Below, piece by piece: positions 23,757 through 32,300 of a stretch of 64,000 bases of DNA. Numbering within the stretch: the first letter of the stretch is position 1; every line of letters starts with the position of its first letter. The position numbers and the translations under genes are program-made. A model generated the notes under the pieces. It saw nothing but the letters and a program-made list of their open reading frames with translations. It made no database searches and was not told the origin of the DNA. This DNA comes from Gemmatimonadota bacterium (lineage in GTDB: Bacteria > Gemmatimonadota > Gemmatimonadetes > Gemmatimonadales > GWC2-71-9): contig QHUJ01000110.1 of NCBI GenBank assembly GCA_003221895.1, positions 26,784-90,783 of the forward strand, given 5' to 3'.

Positions 23757-25319
23757 ATGTATAGTCGCACCTTCCTGCTGCTCTGCGCCGCATCCACGGC
23801 GTGCATCGCCGAGCGTGGGCCGTTTACCAATCGCATGGCTCACTCCTCGACGAGCTACCTCGCCCGCGCCGCTCGACAGCCGGTCAACTGGCAGCCGTGG
23901 GGCCGAGAGGCGTTTGCGCTCGCGGCCAAGCTCGACCGGCCGGTGCTGCTGTATGTCGGCAGCGACGTCTGCCGCTGGTGTGCTGAAACCGACCGCGCGA
24001 TCTACACCGATCCGGAGATTGGCGCGCTCATCAACGCGCTGTTCGTTCCCATCCGTGTCGATCGCGACGAGCGGCCCGACGTCGCGCAGCGCTATCAGGC
24101 TGCCGTCGAGCGCCTCGCCGGTCTGCGTGGCTGGCCGTTGACCGTATTCCTCACCGCGGACGGCGCGCCGTTTTTCGGCGGCACCTACTTTCCGGCGGAC
24201 GACCCGGTCACCGGCCGCGGCCTCAAGCAGATACTGCCCGAGGTCGCCCGATCCTACCGCGATCAGCGCTCCTTCATCGTGCAGCAGGCCGCGATCGTCC
24301 GGCAGCTCGTGCTCACCGGCAGCGAATCCCGTGGTGTGCTCTACCCGACGCTCGTGCGTCAGGAGATCGGCGGGTTGCGCCACGCGCTCGACGACGCCGT
24401 GCGCAGCCACGCGGTGACCGGCAGCGTGATGCACGCCGAGGCAGTGACGCTGCTCCTCGCCGTGTCCGCGCGGGAGCGTGATACGGTGTCGCTCGGCGTG
24501 GCCCGCCGGGCGCTCGACCTGATGTTGGACACCGCGGTGGGAGGCGCAGGCGAGGATCCGCCGCGCCTGGTGCGTGCCGCGCTCGCCAGTACCCTGGCGA
24601 AGGCGTGGGTGGTCACGGGCGACGACCGATACGACGATCTCGGACGCGGGTTGGTGCGGGCGCTGTCGCGCGATCTGTCCGAGTCGTCGCCCGATCGCGT
24701 ACTGTTCGCCGACCAGGAGGCGTACGTCATCGAGGCGGTCATGTTGGCGGCGGCGACCTTCGGCGAGATTCCGGCCGGCAAGCGCGCGCGGTCCGCGCTC
24801 GACGATCTGCTACAGCGAACGTACGCGCGGGGCTCGGGAGTGCGGCACGGGATTTCCGGCGCGAGTAGCACGCTGGGCGGCGCGCTGTTGCAGGACCAGG
24901 TCCAGGTCGCGTCCGCGTGCCTCGTCGCGCACCAGCTCACCGACGACTCGCGCTATCTCGACGTCGCGGTCGATCTCGCGGCGATTCTCGAGCGCTCCTT
25001 TGCCGATCCGATCGGCGGCTATTACGATTCGGCCCAGCCGGCATCCACCGTCTCCGCGCCGCCGTTCCCGCCCCCGCCCCCGCCTCCCCTGCCACCCGCG
25101 CTCGCGGATCGTACCAAACACGTGCTCGATGACATGCTGCCCGGCCCGAATGCGGCAGCCGCGCGGTTTTTGTTGCACCTGAGTGAAATCACCGGCGATG
25201 CCGCGTACCGGCGCCGCGGCCATACGACGTTGGAGGCCTTCGCGGGCAGCGTGCCGGGCACCGGAATTCGTGCGGCAACGTTCCTGAGCGCAGCATGGGA
25301 AAGCATGGGAAACCCGTGA
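23757..25319 (+). CDS. DUF255 thioredoxin-like / six-hairpin protein (YyaL/SPATA20 type)
   Basis: The 520-aa chain has the YyaL arrangement: a thioredoxin fold (PVNWQPWGREAF, LLYVGSDVCRWCAETDR, GLRGWPLTVFLTADGAPFFGGTYFP) followed by an alpha/alpha six-hairpin domain. Usual members have a CHWC motif; here it is CRWC (Cys72, Cys75). The N terminus has a hydrophobic stretch and a Cys in ASTAC that could be a lipobox, making it extracytoplasmic, unlike most family members. A polyproline run (about nine Pro) sits near residue 440. Biological role unknown. Confidence 0.82.
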   Translation: MYSRTFLLLCAASTACIAERGPFTNRMAHSSTSYLARAARQPVNWQPWGREAFALAAKLDRPVLLYVGSDVCRWCAETDRAIYTDPEIGALINALFVPIRVDRDERPDVAQRYQAAVERLAGLRGWPLTVFLTADGAPFFGGTYFPADDPVTGRGLKQILPEVARSYRDQRSFIVQQAAIVRQLVLTGSESRGVLYPTLVRQEIGGLRHALDDAVRSHAVTGSVMHAEAVTLLLAVSARERDTVSLGVARRALDLMLDTAVGGAGEDPPRLVRAALASTLAKAWVVTGDDRYDDLGRGLVRALSRDLSESSPDRVLFADQEAYVIEAVMLAAATFGEIPAGKRARSALDDLLQRTYARGSGVRHGISGASSTLGGALLQDQVQVASACLVAHQLTDDSRYLDVAVDLAAILERSFADPIGGYYDSAQPASTVSAPPFPPPPPPPLPPALADRTKHVLDDMLPGPNAAAARFLLHLSEITGDAAYRRRGHTTLEAFAGSVPGTGIRAATFLSAAWESMGNP

Positions 25320-25344
25320 CCAAGCCCCCCACTGGTGGGTCACT

Positions 25345-25893
25345 GTGATGGTGAACGACAGCGTCCCCGATGCCGAGGTAGTCGCCAGGGTTCTAGGCGG
25401 CGATGGGGAAGCGTTTGGGATTCTCATCCGGCGGTACGAGCCGGGGCTACTTCGCTTCGCGACGCGCATGCTGGGGAATCCCGATGCGGCGGCTGACGCA
25501 GTGGCTGAGAGTCTCGTGCGCGCCTATCGGCATTTGGCGCAGTGCCGGGATCCAGGGCGGTTGCGCAGCTGGCTGTACCGGATCACCGGCAACCGCTGCC
25601 GCAGTCACCTCGCCAGGCGACGCACCAGTGACATCTCGCTGAGCGAGGCACCGCCCCTGGCGGATCCGTCCGATGCGTGGGCGGTGGTGGAGCGGGGAGA
25701 GCAGGTGGCACTGGTCGAGCGCGCCCTGTCGGCGCTACCGGAAGAGAAACGCGAAGCATTCGTCTTGAAGCACGTGGAAGGGATGAGCTACGAAGAGATG
25801 GCGCAGGTGACGGGGGCGAGGATTCCGACACTGAAGATGCGCGTGCATCGCGCGCGCGAAGCGTTGCTCGCCGCCCTGCAGGAGCTCGTATGA
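25345..25893 (+). CDS. ECF-type RNA polymerase sigma factor
   Basis: A 182-aa sigma factor with region 2 (FGILIRRYEPGLLRFATRMLGN, DAVAESLVRAYRHL) and region 4 (LSALPEEKREAFVLKHVEGMSYEEMAQVTG, LKMRVHRARE). Start either GTG at 25345 or ATG at 25348. It overlaps the next gene at ATGA, and that gene looks like its anti-sigma factor. The stimulus is unknown. Confidence 0.92.
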   Translation: MMVNDSVPDAEVVARVLGGDGEAFGILIRRYEPGLLRFATRMLGNPDAAADAVAESLVRAYRHLAQCRDPGRLRSWLYRITGNRCRSHLARRRTSDISLSEAPPLADPSDAWAVVERGEQVALVERALSALPEEKREAFVLKHVEGMSYEEMAQVTGARIPTLKMRVHRAREALLAALQELV

Positions 25894-26564
25894 TGCTGGA
25901 CGCGGGAGGTGGTATGAGCCCAATTGATCCGCGGTTGCAGGAGGCGCTCGACAACGAGCGCGATCCGGGCGATTTGCCAGCGGATCAGCAGGACGCGTAC
26001 GCCCGGCTCATGACTGCGGCGACACTGCTCTCGGCCAAGCCGGCCGTCAGCGTGGCCGACCGCGTGATGGCCGAAATCCGCGCCATGCCGCAACAGCTGC
26101 ATACGGGTAACCGCTGGCGCCGGGCAGCGCGCTGGCTCACCCGGCCGCTCGCCGTGACACTGCGGCTCCGGCCGGCATGGACATTGGGGCTGGCTGCTGC
26201 CGGCCTGGCCGCGATCCTGCTGCTGCCGGGTGACGAGAACGGACCCGAGCTGCCGCGTGCCAGCGAAGGCGTCGCGCAGTTCGTCGGCCATTTCCCCGGC
26301 GCCCAATCGGTCGAGGTCGTGGGCTCCTTCAACAACTGGAGCCGCGGCAAACTGCATCTCCGCGATGAGAATCACGACGGCATCTGGCACGGCGATGCGG
26401 TGCTCCCCGCCGGCCAGCATGAGTACATGTTCGTGGTCGATGGCGAGCGCTGGGTGGCCGACCCCCTCGCCGGCCGCTACGTAGACGATGGATTCGGTGT
26501 CGGCCGGCAGAACGCCGTGCTGATTGTGCGGCAGGCGAGCTCCGAGGATACGCCGCAGCAGTGA
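25890..26564 (+). CDS. putative anti-sigma factor with glycogen-binding (AMPK/CBM48-like) domain
   Basis: A 224-aa protein coupled to the sigma gene. The N-terminal ~90 residues are cytoplasmic, acidic and helical, with no zinc-binding Cys or His cluster; a transmembrane helix follows (LGLAAAGLAAILLL), then an extracytoplasmic carbohydrate-binding fold (QSVEVVGSFNNWSRGKLHL, GIWHGDAVLPAGQHEYMFVVDGERWVADP). The last part matches the AMPK/isoamylase N-terminal module that binds glucans. So a glucan-like polymer outside the membrane may be sensed; this is inferred from the domain only. Confidence 0.75.
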   Translation: MMLDAGGGMSPIDPRLQEALDNERDPGDLPADQQDAYARLMTAATLLSAKPAVSVADRVMAEIRAMPQQLHTGNRWRRAARWLTRPLAVTLRLRPAWTLGLAAAGLAAILLLPGDENGPELPRASEGVAQFVGHFPGAQSVEVVGSFNNWSRGKLHLRDENHDGIWHGDAVLPAGQHEYMFVVDGERWVADPLAGRYVDDGFGVGRQNAVLIVRQASSEDTPQQ

Positions 26565-27214
26565 GGCTCACCCTTTCGCTGGTGCTGTCGTGCGTCGCGG
26601 CGAGCTCTCCGCTGACCGCGCAGTCGCCGACTCGTCTGGCCCGGGTGCCCGACGCCGCGCGTCCCGCGATCGATTCGCTCATCGCCATTGCAGTCGCTGA
26701 GAGCCTCCCGACCGAGCCCCTCGTGCAAAAGGCGCTCGAGGGCACCGCGAAGGGCGTCCCGCCCGACCGGCTGGTGAGCGGAGTGCGACGGGGACTGCTA
26801 CAATTGCGCGAAGCGCGCACCATCGTGGCGCGCGCCATGCCGGCCGGGCAGTCGGTGCCCGAAGGTCACGTCGCGGCCGTTGCCGCGGCGCTGGCGCGCG
26901 GTTTGAACCCCACGGTTGTCGAGCGCCTGGTCGCCGTGGCGCCCAGCGAACCCCCGGCGCCGGCACTACACGCCACGGCCGACCTCATGGCCCACGGCTT
27001 CAATGCCGATTCGGCGGCCGATCTGCTGGTTGAGGCGCACGACAAAGGATTGCGAGGCGACCGCCTGCTCGACGTGGCCACTGCAGCCAATCACGAGCTC
27101 CAGCGGGCCGGCGGGCGGACCCAGGCGGATGCGCTGGCCAAGGTGCGGGCGATGCTCCCCAACGTGCCTGCGCCGGTCACCCCGGTGACGCACCATGCCC
27201 CGAAAGGGTCGTAG
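26561..27214 (+). CDS. secreted Ala/Val-rich helical protein, function unknown
   Basis: Starts at a GTG (26561) overlapping the stop of the anti-sigma gene. A signal peptide (LVLSCVAASSPLTAQ) leads into ~190 residues dominated by Ala, Leu, Val and Arg in helical patterns with repeated LVERLVAVAP, LVSGVRRGLLQ style segments. I recognise no family. As the third gene of the sigma/anti-sigma set it may be a target or a partner in sensing. Confidence 0.6.
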   Translation: MRLTLSLVLSCVAASSPLTAQSPTRLARVPDAARPAIDSLIAIAVAESLPTEPLVQKALEGTAKGVPPDRLVSGVRRGLLQLREARTIVARAMPAGQSVPEGHVAAVAAALARGLNPTVVERLVAVAPSEPPAPALHATADLMAHGFNADSAADLLVEAHDKGLRGDRLLDVATAANHELQRAGGRTQADALAKVRAMLPNVPAPVTPVTHHAPKGS

Positions 27215-27239
27215 GGGCGACCCCAACCTGAGGCACTAC

Positions 27240-27458
27240 ATGCTTCGTAAGACCCTGCTGATGCTGGCCCTGGCCGCGGCACCTACGCTTGCGGCGCAGC
27301 AGCCCACGCAGCAGCCAGCGGCGTCGAAGTCGAACGCCAGCCAGACGGCGGATACGTCGAAGGCCAAGCATAAGTCGAAGAGCTCGAAGAAGTCGCACAC
27401 GGCGAAGCCCGCCGCGGCCGCGCCGGCTGCAAAGGACACCGGGAAGGCTAAGCCGTAA
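27240..27458 (+). CDS. small secreted Ala/Lys/Ser-rich protein
   Basis: A 72-residue product with a signal peptide (LRKTLLMLALAAAPTLAAQQ) and a low-complexity remainder (SKAKHKSKSSKKSH, then AAAAPAAK). The mature chain is positively charged. Start ATG at 27240 sits 25 bases after the previous stop, so it is likely co-transcribed. No family assigned; a real gene is likely because of the well-formed signal peptide. Confidence 0.5.
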   Translation: MLRKTLLMLALAAAPTLAAQQPTQQPAASKSNASQTADTSKAKHKSKSSKKSHTAKPAAAAPAAKDTGKAKP

Positions 27459-28712
27459 CTAGGACGTGTAGTCGGCGTTGATTTTGATGTAGTCCGGCGA
27501 CAAATCGCAGGTCCAAACTACCGCCTCCGCTCGACCCACACCAAGGTCGAGCCGGAGGCGGATGGTTTTCTGCTGGAAGATCTTTCGCGCTCGCGCCAAG
27601 TCGGCGAGCGCCGTTGCGCCCCCCGTCGCGAGTGTCAGCCACTCGCCCTCCCCATCCGGCGTCGTCGCGGCGACGAGGCTGATCCGGTCGGCGACCAGCG
27701 GCACGCCGGCGGCGCCGGCGGCAGCGAGGACGCGGCCCCAGTTGGGATCGCCGCCGTAGATCGCCGTTTTTACGAGCGACGATCGCGCGATCGCGCGTCC
27801 CACTTCCCGGGCGTGCGTTTCGGTCTGCGCGCCCACCACGTGGATCTGTAGCTGCTTGGTGGCGCCCTCCCCGTCCGCGACGATCGCCAGCGCCAGCGTG
27901 CGCGCGACGTGCGTGACGGCCTCCTCGAACAGTTTCCACATCGTGCCGTCGCGCGAGGGATCGATGCCTGCCGTGCCGTTCGCGAGCAGCAGCAGCGTAT
28001 CGTTGGTGCTGGTGTCGCCGTCCACGGAGATCGCGTTGAAGGTGTGGTCGGCCACGCGCCGCAGAAACGGCCCGAGCACACCCGGCTCTGAGATCGCATC
28101 GGTGGTGATGACGCTGAGCAGCGTCGCCATGTCCGGGTGGATCATCCCCGCGCCCTTGGCAATGCCGCCGATCGTGATGGCTCCGTTGCCCACCCCCGGC
28201 GTTTCCAGCCGCACGGCGCAGTACTTGGGATGGGTATCGGTCGTCATGATTGCGCGCGCCGCGTCGGCGCCGCCGGCCGGCGACAGCTGCTTCGCGGCCT
28301 GGCGCAGCCCATTCTCGACTTTGTCGACCGGCAGGGCCACGCCGATGACACCGGTCGAGAGCACGAGCGCCGTGCGCGGTGGCAGGCCGGCTGCCTCTTC
28401 CGCACAACGCGCCATGGCGCGGGCGGCGTCGAGCCCCGGCGCTCCCGTGCACGCGTTCGCAACGCGCGCGTTCATCGCGACGGCGCGGACTCTCCCGGGC
28501 CGCTCGCTCAAGAGATCGGCATCGTAGATCACCGGTGCAGCGCGCAACGTGTTTCGCGTGAACACTCCGGCTGTCGCGCAGCTCGTCGCGCTGACGAGCA
28601 GCGCGACGTCGAGCGCGCCGTCGGATTTCAAGCCGGCATGCGCGGCCGCCGCGGTGAACCCGCCGGGCGAGGTGACCGAGCCGTCTGGAATGGGGGCAAA
28701 CGCGGAAGGCAT
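27459..28712 (-). CDS. argJ: bifunctional ornithine acetyltransferase/N-acetylglutamate synthase
   Basis: Arginine synthesis: moves the acetyl group from acetylornithine to glutamate, and can acetylate glutamate with acetyl-CoA. The autocatalytic cleavage site is in IHPDMATLLSV, where Thr is the nucleophile of the beta chain. Other motifs: KGAGMIHP, NSISVDGDTSTND-like segment, EGATKQLQIHVVGA, GGDPNWGRVL. Length of 417 aa is typical. No other arg gene is nearby. The bases just before 28800 carry its divergent partner's promoter region. Confidence 0.93.
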   Translation of the reverse strand: MPSAFAPIPDGSVTSPGGFTAAAAHAGLKSDGALDVALLVSATSCATAGVFTRNTLRAAPVIYDADLLSERPGRVRAVAMNARVANACTGAPGLDAARAMARCAEEAAGLPPRTALVLSTGVIGVALPVDKVENGLRQAAKQLSPAGGADAARAIMTTDTHPKYCAVRLETPGVGNGAITIGGIAKGAGMIHPDMATLLSVITTDAISEPGVLGPFLRRVADHTFNAISVDGDTSTNDTLLLLANGTAGIDPSRDGTMWKLFEEAVTHVARTLALAIVADGEGATKQLQIHVVGAQTETHAREVGRAIARSSLVKTAIYGGDPNWGRVLAAAGAAGVPLVADRISLVAATTPDGEGEWLTLATGGATALADLARARKIFQQKTIRLRLDLGVGRAEAVVWTCDLSPDYIKINADYTS

Positions 28713-28741
28713 GGAAGGTGAAAATAGCCGCCGAGGGTCGC

Positions 28742-28770
28742 TTGTGTAACCGTGTTCCGTTCCTTATCAT
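28742..28770 (+). promoter_or_regulatory. possible promoter for the TPR gene
   Basis: TTGTGT (28742-28747) and TATCAT (28765-28770) are 17 bases apart, in the sigma-70 form, and sit 30 bases before the ATG at 28800. Confidence 0.35.
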
Positions 28771-28799
28771 AGCGCAACCATCCCGGGGGGTCCCGTTCG

Positions 28800-29936
28800 A
28801 TGTCGGATCCGTTCCTCAGTTCCGACGAATACGACGAACGTGCACATCAGCTTTACAACGAAGGGCATTACGACGACGCCATAGACACGCTCCGCGAGGG
28901 TCTGGCGCTGTACCCGCACGCCGTCGAGCTGCACGTCGGCATGGGGTACGCGCGGCTCGCGCGTGAAGAGTTTGCCTGGGCGCGTCGCTCCTTCGAGGAA
29001 GCGCGCGGTCTCGATCCCGACCATGAAGACACGCTCGCGGGGCTGGGCGAGGTGCTGCTCAAGTTCGGCGAGCGCGCGGGATCGCTGGCGTGCTTCGAGC
29101 GGGTCCTGTCACTCGGCTTCCAGGACGATCACGATCTGATGCTGCAGATCGGGCGCGCGCTCTTCCGCGAAAGCGCGCTCGATCAGGCCCGGCGGTTCTT
29201 CGAGGGCGCGCTGCGCGCGCACCCCGATTCGGCCGAGGCCGCGGCGTGCGTCGGCTACGCCGCCCACCGCCTGGCAGACGAGGGCGGCAGCCTGCATTGG
29301 CTGCGGCGCGCGCTGGAGCTCGATCCCAGCCTCGGCGAAGCGCGCATCTATCTCGCGAATCTGCTGTATGACCGCGGGGAATACGAAGCCGCGCTGTTCC
29401 ATCTCGAGCGGACCGGCCCGGAGGAGCACTACGACGCGCTGGCGATCTGGCGTCTCGTCGAGCTGAAGAAGAGTGTGTATCGCCTGCCGGATGAGGACCC
29501 TGAGCTCGTTCCCTGGCACGAGCGTCTCAACGACCTCGCCGGCGACGCGGCTCCCGAAGACCTCCTGCTCGCGGAGATCGAAGCCATGGGGCCTGACGGG
29601 CAAATCCGCGACCCCCGCCAGATCGAGCTGTTCGGCACGCTGCTCACCGAGCTGCAGGGGATGAAAAATAAAGGCGCCAATGGCGGCACGGGCGGCACGG
29701 TTGAGCTGCATCGCGTCAGCACGGTCTCCGGTGCCACCTACGTCGGGACCTGGGAAGAAATCGTGCGGCAGATGAAGGACGACGCTGCCGAATGGGCTGC
29801 CGGCTCGGTCGAGGAGTACATGGAGGCGAGCGCCAAGCGTTGGCGCAAGCAGACCGGGATCGCGATTCCCGCGACCGATCCGGAGAGTTTCCTACGCGCC
29901 GGCGCTGACGCCGGCGTGCTGCGAATCCTGCATTAA
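28800..29936 (+). CDS. tetratricopeptide repeat protein
   Basis: A 378-aa cytoplasmic protein with about five TPR units between residues 5 and 210 (repeats of ALYPHAVELHVGMGYARL, DHEDTLAGLGEVLLKFG, PDSAEAAACVGYAAHRLADEGG). The C-terminal ~170 residues are less repetitive, contain a Trp/Glu-rich stretch (GTWEEIVRQMKDDAAEW) and a small predicted fold (IPATDPESFLRAGADAG). It probably binds protein partners. No enzymatic motif is visible. Its last 4 bases overlap the convergent DoxX gene. Confidence 0.82.
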   Translation: MSDPFLSSDEYDERAHQLYNEGHYDDAIDTLREGLALYPHAVELHVGMGYARLAREEFAWARRSFEEARGLDPDHEDTLAGLGEVLLKFGERAGSLACFERVLSLGFQDDHDLMLQIGRALFRESALDQARRFFEGALRAHPDSAEAAACVGYAAHRLADEGGSLHWLRRALELDPSLGEARIYLANLLYDRGEYEAALFHLERTGPEEHYDALAIWRLVELKKSVYRLPDEDPELVPWHERLNDLAGDAAPEDLLLAEIEAMGPDGQIRDPRQIELFGTLLTELQGMKNKGANGGTGGTVELHRVSTVSGATYVGTWEEIVRQMKDDAAEWAAGSVEEYMEASAKRWRKQTGIAIPATDPESFLRAGADAGVLRILH

Positions 29937-30322
29937 GTCGGGCTGTGCTTGAAGCGCACGGCGAGGGACAGCGGTCCGTCGCCGAGCGCGACGAGCGTCA
30001 CCGCACCCGCGAGCAGCAAGGCTTCGAGCTCGACGTTGCCGCCGGCGGGAAGCTTCACTGCGAGAATCGCGACCACCATTTCCACGGCCATCACCGCCGC
30101 CCATGCCCGCGTCAGGATGCCGAGCAGGACACACACCGCGCCGACGGTCTCAATGGTGATCAGAATGACAGCGAAAATCGTCGCAAAGGGAAAGCCGATG
30201 CCGGCCAGCATGTGGGCCGTGGCACCGATGCCGTGCTCGAACTTGGAGATGCCGTGGAGCAGGAACACCCCGCCTACAGCCAGGCGCATGAAGAACGCGG
30301 CATACGGCGTCAGCGCATTCAT
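29933..30322 (-). CDS. DoxX family membrane protein
   Basis: A 129-aa protein with four membrane helices: FFMRLAVGGVFLLHGISKFEHG is the DoxX signature, followed by FATIFAVILITIETVGAVCVLLG and the later hydrophobic pair. DoxX proteins are linked to thiosulfate oxidation or general redox/terminal-oxidase complexes, but most are uncharacterised. It is encoded 11 bases after the cyclic-nucleotide-binding protein gene on the same strand. Confidence 0.85.
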   Translation of the reverse strand: MNALTPYAAFFMRLAVGGVFLLHGISKFEHGIGATAHMLAGIGFPFATIFAVILITIETVGAVCVLLGILTRAWAAVMAVEMVVAILAVKLPAGGNVELEALLLAGAVTLVALGDGPLSLAVRFKHSPT

Positions 30323-30333
30323 GATGGCTCCGG

Positions 30334-30792
30334 TTAGAACATGGACATGGCGAGGAACGACCGCAGATTGTCGTTCGTCACGCGCAGCCGCGCGGACAGG
30401 AGCCGCACGACCGACCACAGGACCTTGTAAGCGATATCGCGGTTGAAGTCGAGGAGCAGCTCGAAGTCGGAGCGGGAGATCGTAATGAGCGTGCACGCGG
30501 TATTGGCGATGGCGTCGGTCGAGCGCTCGGAGCGGTCGAAGATGGACATCTCCCCGAAGCACGCCCCCGGCTTGAGCACCGCGAGCGCCTCCTCGCCCGA
30601 GCCGGGGATGGTCCGCGAAATCCGGACCTCCCCTGACGAGATGAGGAACAGGCGGTTGCCAGGCTCGCCTTCCTTGAACACGTATTGACCGACCGTGAAC
30701 TTCTGTTCGCGGCAGACTTCGGCGACCCGGGCGAGCTCGCCGTCGTCGAGATCCTGAAAAATGGCCGCTTGTTTCAGCAGTTTGACGTCCAC
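30334..30792 (-). CDS. cyclic nucleotide-binding domain protein
   Basis: A 152-aa stand-alone cNMP-binding fold: AIFQDLDDGELARVAEVC, FTVGQYVFKEGEPGNRLFLISSGEVRIS, PGACFGEMSIFDRSERSTDAI (phosphate-binding cassette), then two helices. There is no DNA-binding helix-turn-helix, so it is not a CRP transcription factor but probably a small sensor acting on a partner. The GTG at 30792 is used as start, since upstream sequence is an Arg-rich stretch with no similarity. Confidence 0.85.
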   Translation of the reverse strand: MDVKLLKQAAIFQDLDDGELARVAEVCREQKFTVGQYVFKEGEPGNRLFLISSGEVRISRTIPGSGEEALAVLKPGACFGEMSIFDRSERSTDAIANTACTLITISRSDFELLLDFNRDIAYKVLWSVVRLLSARLRVTNDNLRSFLAMSMF

Positions 30793-30827
30793 GGGGTGAA
30801 AGTACGACGCGCGTAAGTGAGGAGCAA

Positions 30828-31349
30828 GTGAAACCGGCGCTGACCGTCGCGGACATCGTGACGGCGCTGCGCTTTCCGCTCGCCGCGCTCTTCCCGCTGG
30901 TGCGCACGCCAGCTTGGCAGCTTGCCATCGTCGCGGTCGCAGCGGCGACCGATATGGCCGACGGCGTGCTCGCGCGCCGTTTCGGCTCGTCACGCGCGGG
31001 TGCCATTCTCGATCCGATCGCCGACAAAGCGTTCATGGTTGTGGCGTTCGTCACCATCGCGCGCCGTGGGCTGCTAGAATGGTACGAGCTGATCGGCGTG
31101 CTGCTGCGCGACGTGGTGGCCATCCTCGGTTTTCTCGCCACGGCGGTGTTGCGCCGGCCGGTCGCAGTGCCGGCGCGCGCCGGCGGGAAGGCGGTGACGA
31201 TTGCGCAGCTCCTCACGCTCGTGGCCGCCATCGCCGAGTCGCCACGGGTGCGCGAGCTGGCATGGGCCACCGCGGCCATTGCAGTGTACGCTATCTGGGA
31301 TTACGGACGTACGGCAACGCGTCGAGCATCACCCGGAGCCTCACACTGA
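30828..31349 (+). CDS. CDP-alcohol phosphatidyltransferase family protein
   Basis: Integral membrane enzyme that transfers a phosphatidyl group from CDP-diacylglycerol to an alcohol, in phospholipid synthesis. The signature starts DMADGVLARRFGSSRAGAILD, then PIADK. The usual spacing has eight residues between AR and the next Gly; here seven (RFGSSRA), so the active site may be slightly changed. 173 aa with several helices. The alcohol substrate (glycerophosphate, serine, inositol phosphate) cannot be told. GTG start. Confidence 0.85.
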   Translation: MKPALTVADIVTALRFPLAALFPLVRTPAWQLAIVAVAAATDMADGVLARRFGSSRAGAILDPIADKAFMVVAFVTIARRGLLEWYELIGVLLRDVVAILGFLATAVLRRPVAVPARAGGKAVTIAQLLTLVAAIAESPRVRELAWATAAIAVYAIWDYGRTATRRASPGASH

Positions 31350-31366
31350 AGGCTGGAGGGGAAGGC

Positions 31367-31885
31367 ATGCGGATTGCCGCGATAGCACTGCTGGGATTGC
31401 TCGCGTCGGGTGTCGTGACGGCGCAGGAATTTGTGCCGCCCAAGAACGCGCGCAGCGGCGGTACGCGAGTCGGCCTTCTCGGGTTCGGCGTGCGCGGCGG
31501 CGTAGATCTCAAGAGCTCCGGCCAGCTGGTCCTCGGCGGCACGTTGGACATGGGCAATCTGTTTTCCAATCGCGTGCGGATGCGCCCCTCGGCGGAGATC
31601 GGCCTGTTCAACGGGCCCGATACCTACCTCGGCAGCTTCGATGCGTTGTGGCGGTTCACGGAGGATGAAGAGACCGCGACGCCGTACATCGGCGCCGGTC
31701 TCTCGGTCGCGGGCAAGACGGGCTGCGGTACTGATCCGCAGTGTCCCGATCTGTGGTTCAACCTCACGTTCGGGTTCGAGCTGCATTACCGCTCGACGTT
31801 CAACTGGCTCATGGAATACCGCGCTATGGATGCGCTGCACCGGCACCGGCTCTTCATCGGTCTGACGACGCGTCGGGGAAACTGA
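31367..31885 (+). CDS. secreted beta-barrel-like protein, function unknown
   Basis: A 172-aa product with a signal peptide (IAALLGLLASG-type, cleaved after TAQ) and beta-strand patterned chain (TRVGLLGFGVRGGVDL, GQLVLGGTLDMGNL, TFGFELHYRSTF) ending GLTTRRGN. It resembles small outer-membrane beta-barrels of unknown role. Start ATG at 31367 follows GGAGGGGAAGGC. Two Cys (GCGTDPQCPD) could form a disulfide. Confidence 0.65.
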   Translation: MRIAAIALLGLLASGVVTAQEFVPPKNARSGGTRVGLLGFGVRGGVDLKSSGQLVLGGTLDMGNLFSNRVRMRPSAEIGLFNGPDTYLGSFDALWRFTEDEETATPYIGAGLSVAGKTGCGTDPQCPDLWFNLTFGFELHYRSTFNWLMEYRAMDALHRHRLFIGLTTRRGN

Positions 31886-31886
31886 G

Positions 31887-32300
31887 GTGGCCCGCACCGC
31901 CGCAGTGACGATGCGTTGGGTGCAGCAGCTGCAGTTTGAAGGCCGTGGCAATGGCGCCGATGGCCCCACCATTCTCGTCGATGGCGATACCAAGGTCGCA
32001 ACATCACCGGTCGAGCTGCTGCTGCTCGCGGCGGCCACATGCACCGCGTCGGACATCGTCATCATTCTCGAAAAGCAGCGCGTCACGCTCGAGTCGCTGG
32101 ACATCGAGGTGGAGGGGACCCGCCGGGAAGAGCAGCCCCGCCGGTTCACCGCCATCGTGTTTCACGTCACGGTGCGCGGCGAGGGCGCCGACGACCTCAA
32201 GGTGCGCCGCGCGGTCGGCTTGTCCATCGAGAAGTACTGCTCGGTCGTAGCGTCGCTCGCGCCCGACATCCCGGTCACGTACGACGTCGCCATTGCCTAG
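31887..32300 (+). CDS. OsmC/Ohr family protein
   Basis: A 137-aa OsmC-fold protein with GTG start. Family signs: FEGRGNGADGPTILVDGD near the start, SPVELLLLAAATCTASDIVIILEKQRVTLESLDIEV, and the second half with SIEKYCSVVASLAPDIPVTY. Cys residues in ATCTASD and KYCSV are the two peroxidase-type cysteines. It probably reduces organic or fatty-acid peroxides. It lies 1 base after the previous gene and overlaps the next. Confidence 0.9.
   Translation: MARTAAVTMRWVQQLQFEGRGNGADGPTILVDGDTKVATSPVELLLLAAATCTASDIVIILEKQRVTLESLDIEVEGTRREEQPRRFTAIVFHVTVRGEGADDLKVRRAVGLSIEKYCSVVASLAPDIPVTYDVAIA

Noticed and set aside
27213..27221. GTAGGGGCG before a small gene, as a remnant of the 28-bp palindrome
   Set aside because: Only nine bases match, which can be chance in GC-rich DNA.
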